A stretch of DNA of 64,000 nt from Hevea brasiliensis. Its lineage: Eukaryota > Streptophyta > Magnoliopsida > Malpighiales > Euphorbiaceae. The stretch is from the NCBI RefSeq assembly GCF_030052815.1, contig NW_026614718.1, positions 1 to 64,000 on the forward strand. The letters are read 5' to 3'. Made by a program: the position numbers and the translations under genes. Position 1 is the first letter of the stretch. Each line of letters opens with the position of its first letter. Shown in pieces: positions 24,149 through 36,184 of the stretch. The notes under the pieces are model-generated. The model saw only the letters and a program-made list of their open reading frames with translations, made no database searches and was not told the DNA's origin.

Positions 24149-24390
24149 CTATGCCACAAATGCACCAAGATCTGTATTCAACTGAAAAGGAATAGCTGGT
24201 GCTTCAGGTGGGATAAGAGGTGCATCTATAGGTGCAATAGGTGGTGCACCTACAAGTGGAACAGGCGGTGACACTATAGTTACAGATGGAACAGGCGATG
24301 GTGGTGCAGCTAGATATGCCCCTGATACTACATCATGAGAAACAGTAACATCATGGTCATCTCTACCCTTAGGTAGCTCTTGGTTTGCCA
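24149..24390 (-). pseudogene. Gag middle segment of E
   Basis: About 80 codons on the minus strand, proline-, alanine- and valine-rich (LAAPPSPVPSVTIVSPPVPL), the spacer often found before the gag core. It runs into A's insertion on the left and F's on the right. The apparent start codon uses the first base of F's LTR and is not real. Confidence 0.75.
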
Positions 24391-25050
24391 TGTAACATCC
24401 TCACTTTAGCTAGTCCGTACAGTCTACTGTTCCGGTGACCAATGTCAGTCTGGGCATCTAGAATATTTGAAATTATAATTAGACTAGAGTGAGGAGTTAT
24501 AAATAAACCAAATAATGATCAGAAAAATCAAAGAAAATTTTTAGGAATGAAATGCACTAAGGTTAAATGAGCCGTAACCCCAGTGATGAGTAACTCGAAG
24601 GGGAAGTGACGGTGAAGGTCGTTAGCAACCCTAGACCTGGGGAAAACTTCATAAAATAATTTTTGGGACCTCAGGGAATGATTATTGGGGTTCTAATGAC
24701 AATAAAATGTTAAGAAAATACACGAAAAATTTAATCAATCGGTACACACAATTTTAGCTCGTTAAGCCAAACGGAGGGCATTTTGATCATTTCATCTTCA
24801 GAGATGATTTTTGAACAACTTGTCCATTTAAGTAAGTGAATTATATGACATAAAATATGAACAAATAGTGATGAAAAATTCAGATTAATCAATTTTGAAA
24901 ATAAATGATATAATTGATAAATTTTGCACTTGGTGAATAGTAAATAAATAAATTATGGAAGGCAAATTGTTATAAAATAAGTTATGGTGCTTTGCACAAC
25001 GTGTGACATATCTTACTCGGTTACACTGTAGACGGGTAAGGAGTGTCACA
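24391..25050 (+). repeat. 5' LTR of F, internally deleted
   Basis: Starts TGTAACATCC, ends GAGTGTCACA. At about 24880 it jumps from the sequence matching 30275 to that matching 35768 in the 3' LTR. AAAAATT occurs on both sides of the missing 2.5 kb, so deletion at a short homology is likely. Confidence 0.85.
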
Positions 25051-25055
25051 TTTAG

Positions 25056-25067
25056 TGGTATCAGAGC
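25056..25067 (+). other. Primer binding site of F (tRNA-iMet)
   Basis: TGGTATCAGAGC, five bases after the LTR end, as in B. Confidence 0.92.
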
Positions 25068-25178
25068 ATCGATTTAAGCGTTTCTGGGCCTAGATAGAGT
25101 GCATACTATTGCATTGCATTTATGAGTGTTGAGGTGACACTGATGCAGATCTGTTTGTTTTCTTATTTTGATTAGGAT

Positions 25179-26450
25179 ATGGATCCTGCTTCTCAAAGAG
25201 CAGTTGATGAAAAGGTGGAGAGTCGTGCTCCACCAAGGGCTGAATCTAGAGGCAGGGGAGAATCTGCTCCACCAGCAGCTGAAGTACCTGCCCAACCTCA
25301 GTTTGCATTATTCTAACAAATGACCGAATTTTACCGGTAAATGATGGGGGCAATTCCACCACTACAATCACAGCCACAACCTCCACCAGCACCACAGAAG
25401 TCCCATTTAGAGAAATTACGAAAACATGGGGCTGTGGATTCTTTGGGAAGAAGGAGGATGACCCCATGACAGGGAAAAACTGGTTGGATAGAACTGTAAG
25501 AGTGTTAAAAGCGACTTCATTGCACCCCGGCGAGAACACGGAGGGTGTTGTGTCCCTACTTCAAGATGATGCATACCGGTGGTGGGACACGATTATCGAT
25601 GAGGTGCAACGGATCGGATCACACAGGATTTCTTTCTCCACGAGTTCGGGAAGAAGTATGTCAATAAAGTGTATTTAGAAGAGAGAAGAAGAGAATTTAT
25701 CGATGCGAGGCAGGCAATTATCGGTGGTAGAGTATGAGCGAGAATTCGTCGATGAAATGGTATGGGAGGAGATAGTCCCTATAGAGGCGAGAGAGGTGCG
25801 AGAAGGTGCTAAATGACACTATCAAAGTCATGATAACGACATTGGAGATTACAGTTTTGCTAAATTAGTATATGCTACATCGAATGTAAAAAGAGTCCGA
25901 ATAAATGAGCAAAATAGAAGGGAAAGATAGCAGAAGAAGGGTCCAGGTCAGTCCAGTTCATTCTCTACTCCCAGTAAGAAGTCTAAGGGTCCTCCTGCTC
26001 AGAGTTCGGGACAACCACAAGGTCAGGGTCAGTCCCAGGGGCCTAGACCATAGTTCACACCTAGGAGAGGTCAGTCCACACCATTAATGGGCAGCTCTCC
26101 AGGGATGGTGTTCAGGGGACCAGCCCGGCATCTTACGCTGTCCATCGCGGAAGTGGCATAAGAACCTTGTTGGCAGTGGCCCGGTGCATGCTTACGGTGT
26201 GGATCTACAGAACATCAGATCAAAAATGGTCCGAAGAGGACTACTACAGTTGCCCTAACACAAGCAGATAGGCCTGCCCCTGTACCTCAAAGGGGTAGGA
26301 TGTCTAGTAAATCTGAGGTAGCTGGTCCATCACTGAGGCTTGCATTTGAGTCGGAGAGGCGGAGGCTAGAGCACCTGCCAGAGCCTATGTCATAAGAGCT
26401 CAGGAGGAGCAAGATGCCCCATATGTCATCAGGGGTACGTTCTCCCTCTA
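25179..26450 (+). pseudogene. Gag of F, frameshifted
   Basis: ATG at 25179 opens MDPASQRAVDEKVESRAPP, followed by stops within 50 codons. A proline/glutamine-rich part (25340-25400) and KSHLEKLRKHGAVD precede the core (LQDDAYRWWDTI, 25466-25678), then frames change repeatedly to 26450. The Ser/Gly/Gln-rich region before the knuckle is visible at 25940-26090. A knuckle cannot be read cleanly (near 26130-26230). Not functional as written. Confidence 0.8.
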
Positions 26451-26460
26451 CAACACATTT

Positions 26461-27153
26461 GTGCACGCATTGGTGGATCTAGGATCCACTCATTCATACA
26501 TCTGCATCAAACTGCCCGTAGAGAGGGGAGTTTTAGTAGAGGAGAGTGATCAAGATATTCTGGTCACAAATCTAATAGGCCACAGTGTGATAGTGAATAA
26601 AGTGTATAAAGGTTGCCCGTTGAGGATTCAAGGGTATGAATTCTCAGCAGACCTAATTGAATTACCTTTCCATGAATTTGACGTGATTTTGGGAATGGAT
26701 TGGTTGTCACGTCATCAGGCAATAGTTGATTGCAAATTGAAAAGGATTTCTCTAAAAACTCCTAAGGGTAATGAGATTTCAGTTGTGGGTGAAAGGACAG
26801 ATTTTTTATCCAATGTTATCTTAGCCACAGTTGCAAGAAGATTAATGAGAAAAGGCTATGAAGCTTACCTAGCACATGTGGTTGATACTAGGCAGGCTAA
26901 GCCGAACCTGTGGGATATACCCACAGTAAGTGACTTCCCAGATGTGTTTCCTGAAGAATTGCCTGGTTTACCACCAGAAAGGGAAGTCGAATTTGCTATT
27001 GAAGTAATACCAGGTACAACACTAATTTCTATTGCTCCTTATAGGATGGCACCCACTGAATTGAGAGAGTTGAAAATTCGATTTGCAAGATTCTTGGATA
27101 AGGGGTTCATACGCCCGATGTGTCACCATGGGGAGCTCGGTCTTTGTTTGTGA
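26461..27153 (+). pseudogene. Protease and start of RT of F
   Basis: An open stretch of 230 codons. The protease active site reads HALVDLGSTHSYIC, with Leu where B and E have Pro next to the aspartate. VILGMDWLSRHQAIVDCKL follows, then DFPDVFPEELPGLPPERE and the RT entry [15 protein letters not shown]. It ends at a frameshift near 27110-27130 in the fingers region. The initiator shown is only an internal Met; the protein would be a Gag-Pol part. Confidence 0.85.
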
Positions 27154-27836
27154 AGAAAAAGGATGGAACCTTAAGATTATGCATTGATTACCGGCAGTTG
27201 AACAAAGTAACTGTGAAGAATAAATATCCATTACCCATAATTGACGATTTGTTTGATCAGTTGAAGGGAGCTGGTGTATTTTCAAAAATTAATCTCTAAT
27301 CAGGGTATCATCAGTTAAGGGTAAAGGATGCAGATGTGTCAAAAATTGCATTGAGAACTCGATATGGACATTATGAATTCCTAGTGATGCCATTTGGGTT
27401 AACAAATGCACCAGAAACATTTATGGACCTTATGATCCATATCTTCCATCCATATTTAGATCGGTTTATAGTGGTCTTTGTTGATGGTATTTTGGTGTAT
27501 TCCAAGACCAGGGTAGAACATGATGAAAATTTGAGGATTGTTATGCAAACCCTGCGAGAAAAGAAGTTGTATGCTAAGTTGTCCAAGTGTGACTTTTGGA
27601 TGAGTGAAATCTCCTTCCTTGGACACATAGTATCAGCTGAGGGGATTAGAGTGGATCCCAAAAAGATAAAAGCAATGATGGAATGGAAGCCTCTCAGAAA
27701 TACAACTGAGGTCAGAAGTTTCTTGGGGCTAGTTGGGTATTACAGAAGATTTATGAAGGGGTTCTCTCTCATTGCTGCTCCAATGACTAAGCTGTTACAC
27801 AAAAATGTGAAATTTGGCTGGAACGATAAGTGCTAA
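27130..27836 (+). pseudogene. Reverse transcriptase of F with changed active site
   Basis: From 27130 the frame carries [20 protein letters not shown], then a stop at about 27298 in the SGYHQL region. From 27336 it is open through [20 protein letters not shown], the catalytic box [10 protein letters not shown] (second Asp changed to Gly), [17 protein letters not shown] and [17 protein letters not shown]. The frame ends at a stop at 27834. The Asp to Gly change would abolish polymerase activity. Confidence 0.88.
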
Positions 27837-27860
27837 GCCAGTTTTGAGAGGCTGAAGGCT

Positions 27861-28697
27861 ATGTTGACAAAAGCACTAGTGTTAACACAGCCAGTGTCAG
27901 GAAAGGACTTTGTGGTCTACAGTGATGCCTCGCATAATGGGTTAGGGTGTGTATTGATCCAAGAGGGGAAAGTGGTCGCCTATGCTTCCAGGCAGTTAAG
28001 GCCACATGAACAGAACTACCCTACTCATGACCTGGAGTTAGTAGCAATTATCTTCGCACTGAAGATATGGAGGCATTATTTGTATGGTGAAAAATATTAT
28101 ATCTATACAGATCACAAAAGTCTAAAATATTTGTCGACCTATAAGGAGCTCAATCTTAAACAGAGGCGATGGATTGAGTTCTTAAAGGACTATGATTGTG
28201 TGATAGATTACCATCCTGGGAAGGCAAATGTAGTTGCTGATGCATTGAGTAGAAAGTCCATCACAGCTTTAAGATCACTAAATGCTCGTCCATCCTTAGC
28301 TCAAGATGGAGCTATTTTAGCTGAGTTACAAGTGAGGCCAAACCTGCTACAACAGATACAAGATGGGCAGAAGGCAGATGAAAAATTAATGGCTATTGTG
28401 GGTAAAATTCCAGAGGAGAAGGAAATTGATTATAAGATGAAAGTAGATGGGTGTCTGTACTACAAAGGAAGAGTGTGTGTACCAGATGATGGGAAATTGA
28501 AGACTAATATTCTGAAGGAAGCACACACCAGTGTTTATGCTATGCACCCGGGAAGCACAAAAATGTATAATGATCTGACGCCTCATTATTGGTTGCCTGG
28601 TATGAAGAAGGATATAGCTGACCATATTACTAAGTGCTTGACATGTCAGCAAGTTAAAGCAGAACATCAAGTTCCATCGAGTTGCTCTGACCTATAA
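27861..28697 (+). pseudogene. RNase H and integrase zinc domain of F
   Basis: A 278-codon open stretch in frame with the preceding RT. The RNase H side shows [36 protein letters not shown] and [18 protein letters not shown]. After the [17 protein letters not shown] linker the integrase zinc-binding domain appears: H residues near [10 protein letters not shown], then [12 protein letters not shown]. It ends by frameshift near 28690, just before the catalytic core. Confidence 0.88.
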
Positions 28698-28729
28698 GCA
28701 TACCTGAGTGGAAATGAGACCGGGTCACT

Positions 28730-29632
28730 ATGGATTTTGTCAGTGGTCTACCTCTCACCCAAAAGAAGCATGATGCAGTGTGGGTTATAGTGGATAGATT
28801 GACGAAGTCAGCACATTTTTTGCCAGTTAGGACTGACTACTCACTGAACAAGCTAGCAGAATTGTATATCAGTGAGATAGTTAGACTGCATGGAATCCCA
28901 CTTTCCATCATATCTGATCGAGACCTAAGGTTTACATCGAGATTTTGGAAAATGTTGCAAGAAGCCTTGGGCACACAACTCCACTTTAGCATGGCTTTTC
29001 ATCCTCAAACAGATGGACAGTCGAAACTAGTAATCCAGATTCTGGAGGATATGCTGAGGAGTTGTGTCATTGAGTTTGAGGGGAGTTGGGATAGATATCT
29101 CCCACTAGCAGAATTCGGATATAACAATAGCTATCAAGCTAGCATTCAAATGGCTCCGTATGAAGCACTGTATGGGATGAAGTGTAGAACCCCAGTATGT
29201 TGGACTAAATTGGGTGGAGATAAGCTGGTAGGACCAGACCTAGTGAAACAGACTGAGGAAAAAGTAAAAATAATCAAAGCTAATTTGAAGGTTGCCTCAG
29301 ATAGACAGAAATCTTATGCCAACTTGAAAAGCAAAGAGATAGAGTATGCAGTAGACAACAAAGTGTTTCTCATAGTCTCACCTTGGAAGAAAGTACTGAG
29401 GTTTGGAAGGAAGGGTAAGTTAAGCCCTAGGTTCATTAGCCCATATGAAGTCATTGAACGTGTAAGACCAGTGGCCGATTGGCTAGCTTTACCACCAGAG
29501 CTGGATAAGATTCACAATGTGTTTCATGTGTCTATGCTAAGAAGATACTGCTCAGACCCTTCACATGTCATCTCCATGGAAGAGATTGAAATCCAACCGA
29601 ATTTGACATACGGATCCTGGCTCGGGAATTGA
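28730..29632 (+). pseudogene. Integrase core and C-terminal domain of F
   Basis: 300 codons. Core blocks: MDFVSGLPLT with the first catalytic Asp, LSIISDRDLRFTSRFW with the second, and HPQTDGQSKLVIQ, where the third catalytic residue (normally Glu after GQS) is Lys. Then YNNSYQASIQMAPYEALYG, SPWKKVLRFGRKGKLSPRF and the HNVFHVSMLRRY block. It shifts frame at about 29608. The chromodomain-like remnant lies out of frame at 29640-29750. The Glu to Lys change predicts loss of strand transfer. Confidence 0.88.
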
Positions 29633-29781
29633 AGGAACTGAGAAATAAACAAATTCCACCGGTGAAAGTACTTTAGAGGCACCATAATACCGAGGAAGCA
29701 ACTTGGAAAAGTGAAGAAAGCGATGAGGCAACAGTTCCCTCAATGTTTGCATCGAGTAAATTCGAGGATGAAATTTTTATT

Positions 29782-29792
29782 AGAGGAAGAGG
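29782..29792 (+). promoter_or_regulatory. Polypurine tract of F
   Basis: AGAGGAAGAGG immediately before the 3' LTR, after a TTCGAGGATGAAATTTTTAT block. Confidence 0.7.
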
Positions 29793-32700
29793 CAGAACAT
29801 CCTCACTTTAGCTAGTCCAAATGATCTTTGTTTTGATGACAAATATCGGTTCGGGCAGCTAGAATATTTGAAATTGTAATTAGACTAGAGTGAGGAGTTA
29901 TAAATAAACCAAATAATGATCAGAAAAATCAAGGAAAATTTTTAGGAATGAAATGCACTAAAGTTAAATGAGCCATAACTTGATGATGAGTAACTTGAAG
30001 AAGTGAGTGGTGAAGGCCGTTAGCAACCCTAGACCCGGGGAAAACTTCATAAAATAATTTTTGGGACCTCAGGGAAGGATTATTGGGGTTCCAATGACAA
30101 TAAAATGTTAAGAAAATATACGAAAAATTTAATCAATTGGTACACACGATTTTAGCTCGTTAAGCCAAACGGAGGGCATTTTGGTCATTTCGTCTTCAGA
30201 TATGATTTTTTACTAACTTGTCTATTTAATTAAGTGAATTATATGACATAAAATATGAACAAATAGTGATGAAAAATTTATTAAAAATGAATAGAAAGGG
30301 AAAGAAAAGAAAATGAAGGTAAATTAGATTTATTACATAATGCTTATGCAAGCATGAGGTAATTAAATCCTTTGGCCAATCAAAATAAAGAAACACAATT
30401 AAAATACATTAAAAATAAAAAAAAGAAGTCAGAAATCTAGAAAAAAACCAGCAGTCCTCATTCAACTCTCCAAGCCGCACCACTTCATCTTCCCTCTCCT
30501 CCATTGCCAAGCTTACCAAAGTTTGAGTTCCTTGGTTTTTCACCAACTAAAGCTTAAGTTCCCAACACAAAACCTTACTCTTTCATCTTGTTGAAGCTTT
30601 TGGGAGCAAAAAAAAGTAAAAAGGAAGAGTTCTTACAAGTTTGGAAGTGACTCCATTAGAGGTTTGTGACCAAACTTACTCTTTCTCTTTTGATTCATGT
30701 TGAAGGAGTGGAGTGGAATGCAAATTTACAAGAAAATTGAAAAAATATCATGTGTATGCCTTTCTTAAAATTTCGGCATCTTTGGGATAGGTAGGATTTT
30801 GAAGATTTCTTGGAATGAAAGTGGTACTCTAGCTGCCCTTAACACTAATCTATTGATTAGGATAGTGAAGTGCAAGTGAATGCAAAATCTGAAATGGTAG
30901 AGCTAGGGTTTGGATCTAAACTTGAGACTTTGTTCATGTATTTGGTGAAAAAAAGTTTTAATGGTCAATTACTGACCATTTGGCTGTGTGTGATTAAGAA
31001 ATCAAGTGATTTGTTCCATGGGAATTGAAGTTAGGAATGCTACCCTTGGTGACTTGCAGGACTGGGTGTGAGTCCAGCAGGTTTGGGCAGCTATACCTGG
31101 AGTTGTGTAGGTTCAATTGGTGCAAGGCCAATTGGACATGAAACTAGACACATAATGGCACAACTTTGGTGAAGAAATCCTGCCCAGAAAACTAAACCAA
31201 GTTGACCTAAAAATTGCCCTAATCTAGGTGACTTGCATTCTGCCTGGGCAAAATAACCAAATGAACAGTATTTATTCATTCGGTCATAACTCAGTGTAGA
31301 AAGGTCAAATTGACCTGAAATTTTACCAACAGAAAGCTGAGACATAGACCTACAACTTTCATGAAGAAACCAAACCCAAATTTTGATCATAGCATGTCCA
31401 AAAATTGACCTGCAGTCAGTGTACAAAATACTATAGATTTGGTCCTGTCCAGAAAATCTGGAAAATTTGTAATCCGGCCAGTTATCGTGTTTAGGTCATA
31501 ACTTGAGCTACAAAACTCCAAATGGAGTGATTCAAAAAAAGAAATGTAACTAGACACAATAAGAAACAACTTTCATAAAGACAATTTTGCCAAATTCCTA
31601 CTGTACAAATGACTAATAGAACAGTAAACTTAGTGCTTGAAATTTGAAAATTGTGAATAACTAACACTAAGCTTTAAAATGGTATTGGCAACCAATACCA
31701 ATAATTTTACAATGCAAAATATGGTATGTTGGGAATATTAGAACCAATGTACCTATTGTCTATGCAAAAGTCAACATTTTAGTTGACTAATGAAATGAAT
31801 AGTAACACTTAAACTTCAATTTCAAGAATTGTAAAATTTAGAAGTGTAACATAGGACACCTAGTAAAATTGGTTTGGATAGGTTGGCATACCAATAGGGT
31901 TCTGTTAGCAGTACTGCATATGGCTTCATGCCATTCAGTGTTTTATGGCCTCCCGTGCCATTCTGTGATATAATAACCTTTGGCTATTTTGATTGAGTTT
32001 GTTATACTTGGGTTTTATCTCTAATAATTATTACAGCTTATTAGCTGTTCTGTTGCACACCGGGAGGCACAATATAACCGATGGTGTAATGGTCCGAGGT
32101 ACTTGGTATCCAGTGCCAGTTTACCCGTTTATCCAGTCTAGTCGACTAGTATAGGTTACTCGGGCAATTAAAATAAATCTTACCAAATTTTAATCAAATA
32201 ATACTACAATAAATGCCAGAAATTAAGTCTACAGAAGATGTAAACATACATTCTGCATATTTATTTTATTTTAGTTATTTTATTTTTATTGGCACCACTA
32301 AGCAGAATTGCTTAGCGCATCGCTTTTGCCACGCACAGGTACTGGAGACATAGCTGGGGAGTCCAGCAGACCTCAGACTGGGTGATTTGTCAGATCTGCA
32401 CAGAGTCTAGAGTCACCTCATATCTGCAGTGCACTTGGCAGGACATTAGGACTTTGGGTTGTATTTTGTATTTTGCATTTTATATTAGTTTTGATTGTAA
32501 TTACAAACTTTTGAAATTATGTGATAATATAAATATATGAAATTTCATGTTATTGAAAATTTCTCTATATTATGTTGCAAAATGAAATGTTGGGAAATAT
32601 TCATGAATGTGATTCGAATTGTGATGTAACATCCTCACTTTAACTAGTTCGTACAGTCTACTGTTCCGATGACCAATATCGGTCTCAGCAGCTAGAATGT

Positions 32701-35700
32701 TTGAAATTACAAATAGACTAGAGTGAGGAGTTATAAATAAATCAAATAATGCTCATAAAAATCAAGAAAAATTTTTAGGAATGTAATGCACTAAGGTTAA
32801 ACGAGCCGTAACCCCAGTGATGAGTAACCCGAAGGGAAAGTGACGGTGAAGGCCGTTAACAACCCTAAACCCGAGGGAAAATTTATAAAATAATTTTTAA
32901 GACTCCAAATAAGGGTCATTGACGTTTCTAAGGCATTAGAATACCAAGAAAATGCTTAGAAAAATTTTTCAATCAATACAGACAATTTTAGCTCGTTAAG
33001 CCAAACGGAGGGCATTTTGATTATTTCGTCTTTAGAGATGATTTTTGACCAACTTGTCCATTTATGTAAGTGAATTATATGACATAAAATATGAACAAAT
33101 ATTAATGAAAAATTTATTAAAAATGAATAGAAAGAAGAACCAAAAAAAAAAGAAATAAATGGATTTATTGCATAAGAATGATGTCATTAAAAGGGCTCCA
33201 CCAATCAAATTATAACAAGCATTATGAAATCAATTTAAAAAGAGTTAAATGGGGTAAAAATCAAAAGAAACATCTACCATCTTCTTTTTTCCTTCTTCAG
33301 CCGAATTCCTCTCTCTCTCTTATCTCCATTGATGACTTTCCTTCTTTCTAAATTTTCTTTATAAACACCCCCCTAAAATCACTTGCTCCTTTCACTAAAA
33401 CTCCTCCTTCCAACTAGAGCAAGCTTGAGGCAGCAAAAAGAAAGAAAAATCAAGAAGTTTTGTAAGCTAGGGAAACTCTCCAATAAAGGTTAGTTTCAAT
33501 TAATCCTTTAAACTTGTATATGCATCATTGGGAGTATGAATTGATCCATTGATTGTATGTGTTTGAAAAATTGAAATGGTAGAGCTAGGGTTTGGACCCA
33601 AAATTGAGATATTGATCATGTAATGGTGAAAGTAAGTTTTAATGGTCAATTAGTGACCATTTGGTTATGTGTGAATGAGAAATGAAGTGGTTTGTGTAGT
33701 GGGAATTGAAGTTAGTGTTGCTATCCTTGGTGACCTGCAGGACTGGGCATGAGTCCAGCAGGTTTGGATAGCAATAACTGGAGTTGTAGAGGTTCAATTG
33801 GTACAAAGCTAATTGGAAATGAAACTAGACACATAATGGCACAACTTTGGTGAAGAAACCATGCCCAGAAAACCAAACTAAGTTGACCTAAAGATTGCCC
33901 TAATCCGGGTGACCTGCATTCTGCCTGGGCAAAATGACCAAATAAACAATATTTATTCATTTGGTCATAACTCAGTGTAGAAAAGTCCAATTGAGCTGAA
34001 ATTTTACCAGAAAATAGCTGAGACATATACTTACAACTTTCATGAAGAAACCTAACTCAAATTTTGACCATAACATGCTCAAAAGGTGACCTGCAGTCAC
34101 TACATAAAACACTATAGATTTGGTTAGTCCAGAAAATCTGGGAAGTTGACAATCCAACCAGTCATGGTATTTAGGCCATAACTTGAGCTACAAAACTCCA
34201 AATGGAGTGATTCAAAAAAATAAATATAACTAGACACAATAAGGAATAACTTTCATGTTGACAACTTTGCTAAATTCCCACTGCAAAAATGACTGATGGA
34301 ACAGTAAATACAGGGCTTGAAATTTGAAAATTTTGAATAACTAACATTAAGCTTAGAAATGGTATTGGCAACCAATACCAACAATTTTAGAATGCAAAAT
34401 ATGGTATGTTTAGAATATTAAAACCAATGTACCTATTGTCCATGCAAAAGTAAACATTTTTGTTGACTAATGAAATGAATAGTAACACCTAAACTTGAAT
34501 TTCAAGAATTGTATAATTTAAGAGTGTAACATACCCTAGTACACCTAGCAAGATTGGTTTTGATAGGTTGGCATGCCAATAGGGTTCTGTTAGCAGTATT
34601 GCATATGGCTTCATACCATTCTGTGTTTTATGGCCTCATGTGCCATTCTGTGATAAAATAGCCTTTGGCTATGTTAATTGAGTTATTATACTTGAGTTTT
34701 ATCCTTGATGATTATTACAGCTTATTAGCTGTTCTGTTGCATACTGGGAGACACAATGTGGCCGATGGTGTGATGGTCTGAGGTACTTAGTACCCAGTGT
34801 TAGTTTACCCATTTATCCAGTCCAGTCGACTAGTATGGGTTACTCGGGCAATGATAATGAATCTTATAAAATTTTAATCGAATTATACTACAATAAATGT
34901 CAGAAATTAAGTCTACATAAAATGCAAACATACATTCTGCATATTTATGTTATTTTAGTTATTTTATTTTATATTGTCACCACTAAGCAGAATTGCTTAG
35001 TGCGTCGCTTTTGCCACGCGCAGGTACTGGAGACATAGCTGGGGAGTCCAGCAGACCTCATATTGGGTGAGCTTTCAGATCTGCACACAGAGTCTAGAGT
35101 CACCTCACATTTGTAGTGCATTTGATAGGATATTAGGCCACTTTTGGTATTTCAGTATTTTGTATTTTATAAACTTGTGTAATATATATTATAAACTCAT
35201 GAAATTATATTTTTGATGTAATTATTTATAAACCATGTTCAGTAATAATTTGAGTTTTTCTTATGGAGTTGAGTATGATATGAATGAATTGAATTTTTGA
35301 AATATTGATGTCATTTGAGAAATTGTGGAAAGATGTTGGTGGTTGACTGAGATTGAAATTATGATTATATTAGAAGTGTTTTTAACAGATTCAGAAGAAC
35401 AGTTTTTCCAATTTATAGCCGGCACTCTGCCGAATTTTCTATAAAATTTGCAAAAAATTCAGATTAATCAAAATTATAAATAAATAAATTAAAAATGGTA
35501 AATTGTAATGAAAATATGATTTGGTGCTCTGGCACACTATGTGGCATATCTTGCTTGGCTACACTGTAGACGGGTAAGGGGTGTCACATGTGATGTGAAC
35601 AAAAATTTTGGGAATGGTGTTGAGAGGTAGAGATTGAGTGGATATGTGTGTATATTGGAGTTCTGGACTTGAAAACTATATTGGAAGTGTCTTTTAAACA

Positions 35701-35945
35701 GATTCAAATGAACTGTTTTTCAATTTACAGCCGGCACTCTGCTGGATTTTCTATAAAAAAAATTTATAAAAAATTTAGATTAATCAATTGTGAAAATAAA
35801 TGATATAATTGGTAAATTTTGCACTTGGTGAATAGTAAATAAATAAATTATAGAGGGTAAATTGTTATGAAATAAGTTATGGTGCTCCGCACACCATGTG
35901 GCATATCTTACTCGACTACACTGTAGACGGGTAAGAGGTGTCACA
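29793..35945 (+). repeat. 3' LTR of F, split by solo LTR H
   Basis: Two pieces, 29793-32624 and 35594-35945, about 3.2 kb of LTR. The first bases read CAGAACATCC where other copies have TGTAACATCC. It ends AGGTGTCACA. It contains the CTAAGCA/TGCTTAG hairpin (32298-32315). Confidence 0.88.
32625..35588 (+). mobile_element. Solo LTR H (F family)
   Basis: 2,964 bp, from TGTAACATCC to GGGTGTCACA, with exact 5-bp duplications tgtga at 32620-32624 and 35589-35593. It is full length and thus shows what F's own 5' LTR has lost. No internal sequence remains. Confidence 0.92.
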
Positions 35946-36080
35946 GGCCACTTCTTCTTGAGGTGGACGTGCTGCTATAGGATCCCTTTGAGGTCGATCA
36001 ACATCAGCTAATTAAACTCTACGAACACTATGGCCACGGTTGGCACCACAGCCTCTACCACCTACTACTTTGGGTAGCAT
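35946..36080 (-). pseudogene. Gag N-terminal segment of E
   Basis: On the minus strand an ATG at 36080 opens MLPKVVGGRGCGANRGH, with a stop after about 22 codons, then DRPQRDPIAARPPQEEVA up to the F insertion site. The Arg/Gly-rich start is typical of plant gypsy gag. The primer site and LTR of E lie about 90 bp upstream. Confidence 0.75.
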
Positions 36081-36167
36081 TGTTCTACAAATAAGATAAG
36101 GAATGGAACATCAAGAGATAATCAACAACACTGACACTAGAAAGGTCTACAGAATCTATAAACCTAT

Positions 36168-36179
36168 GCTCTGATGCCA
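36168..36179 (-). other. Primer binding site of E (tRNA-iMet, one change)
   Basis: TGGCATCAGAGC on the minus strand differs from the usual initiator-Met site by one base. It lies 5 bases from the LTR end. Confidence 0.8.
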
Positions 36180-36184
36180 ATAAA

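Larger units (their letters stand above)
24391..35945 (+). mobile_element. Element F: chromovirus-like gypsy retrotransposon nested in E
   Basis: F has LTR, iMet primer site, gag to integrase, polypurine tract and LTR, and is closely related to B. Target duplications are tgcca (24386-24390) and ggcca (35946-35950), one mismatch. The 5' LTR is only 660 bp because of an internal deletion, while the 3' LTR is about 3.2 kb and contains solo LTR H. Catalytic residues are lost in RT and integrase. Confidence 0.9.
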
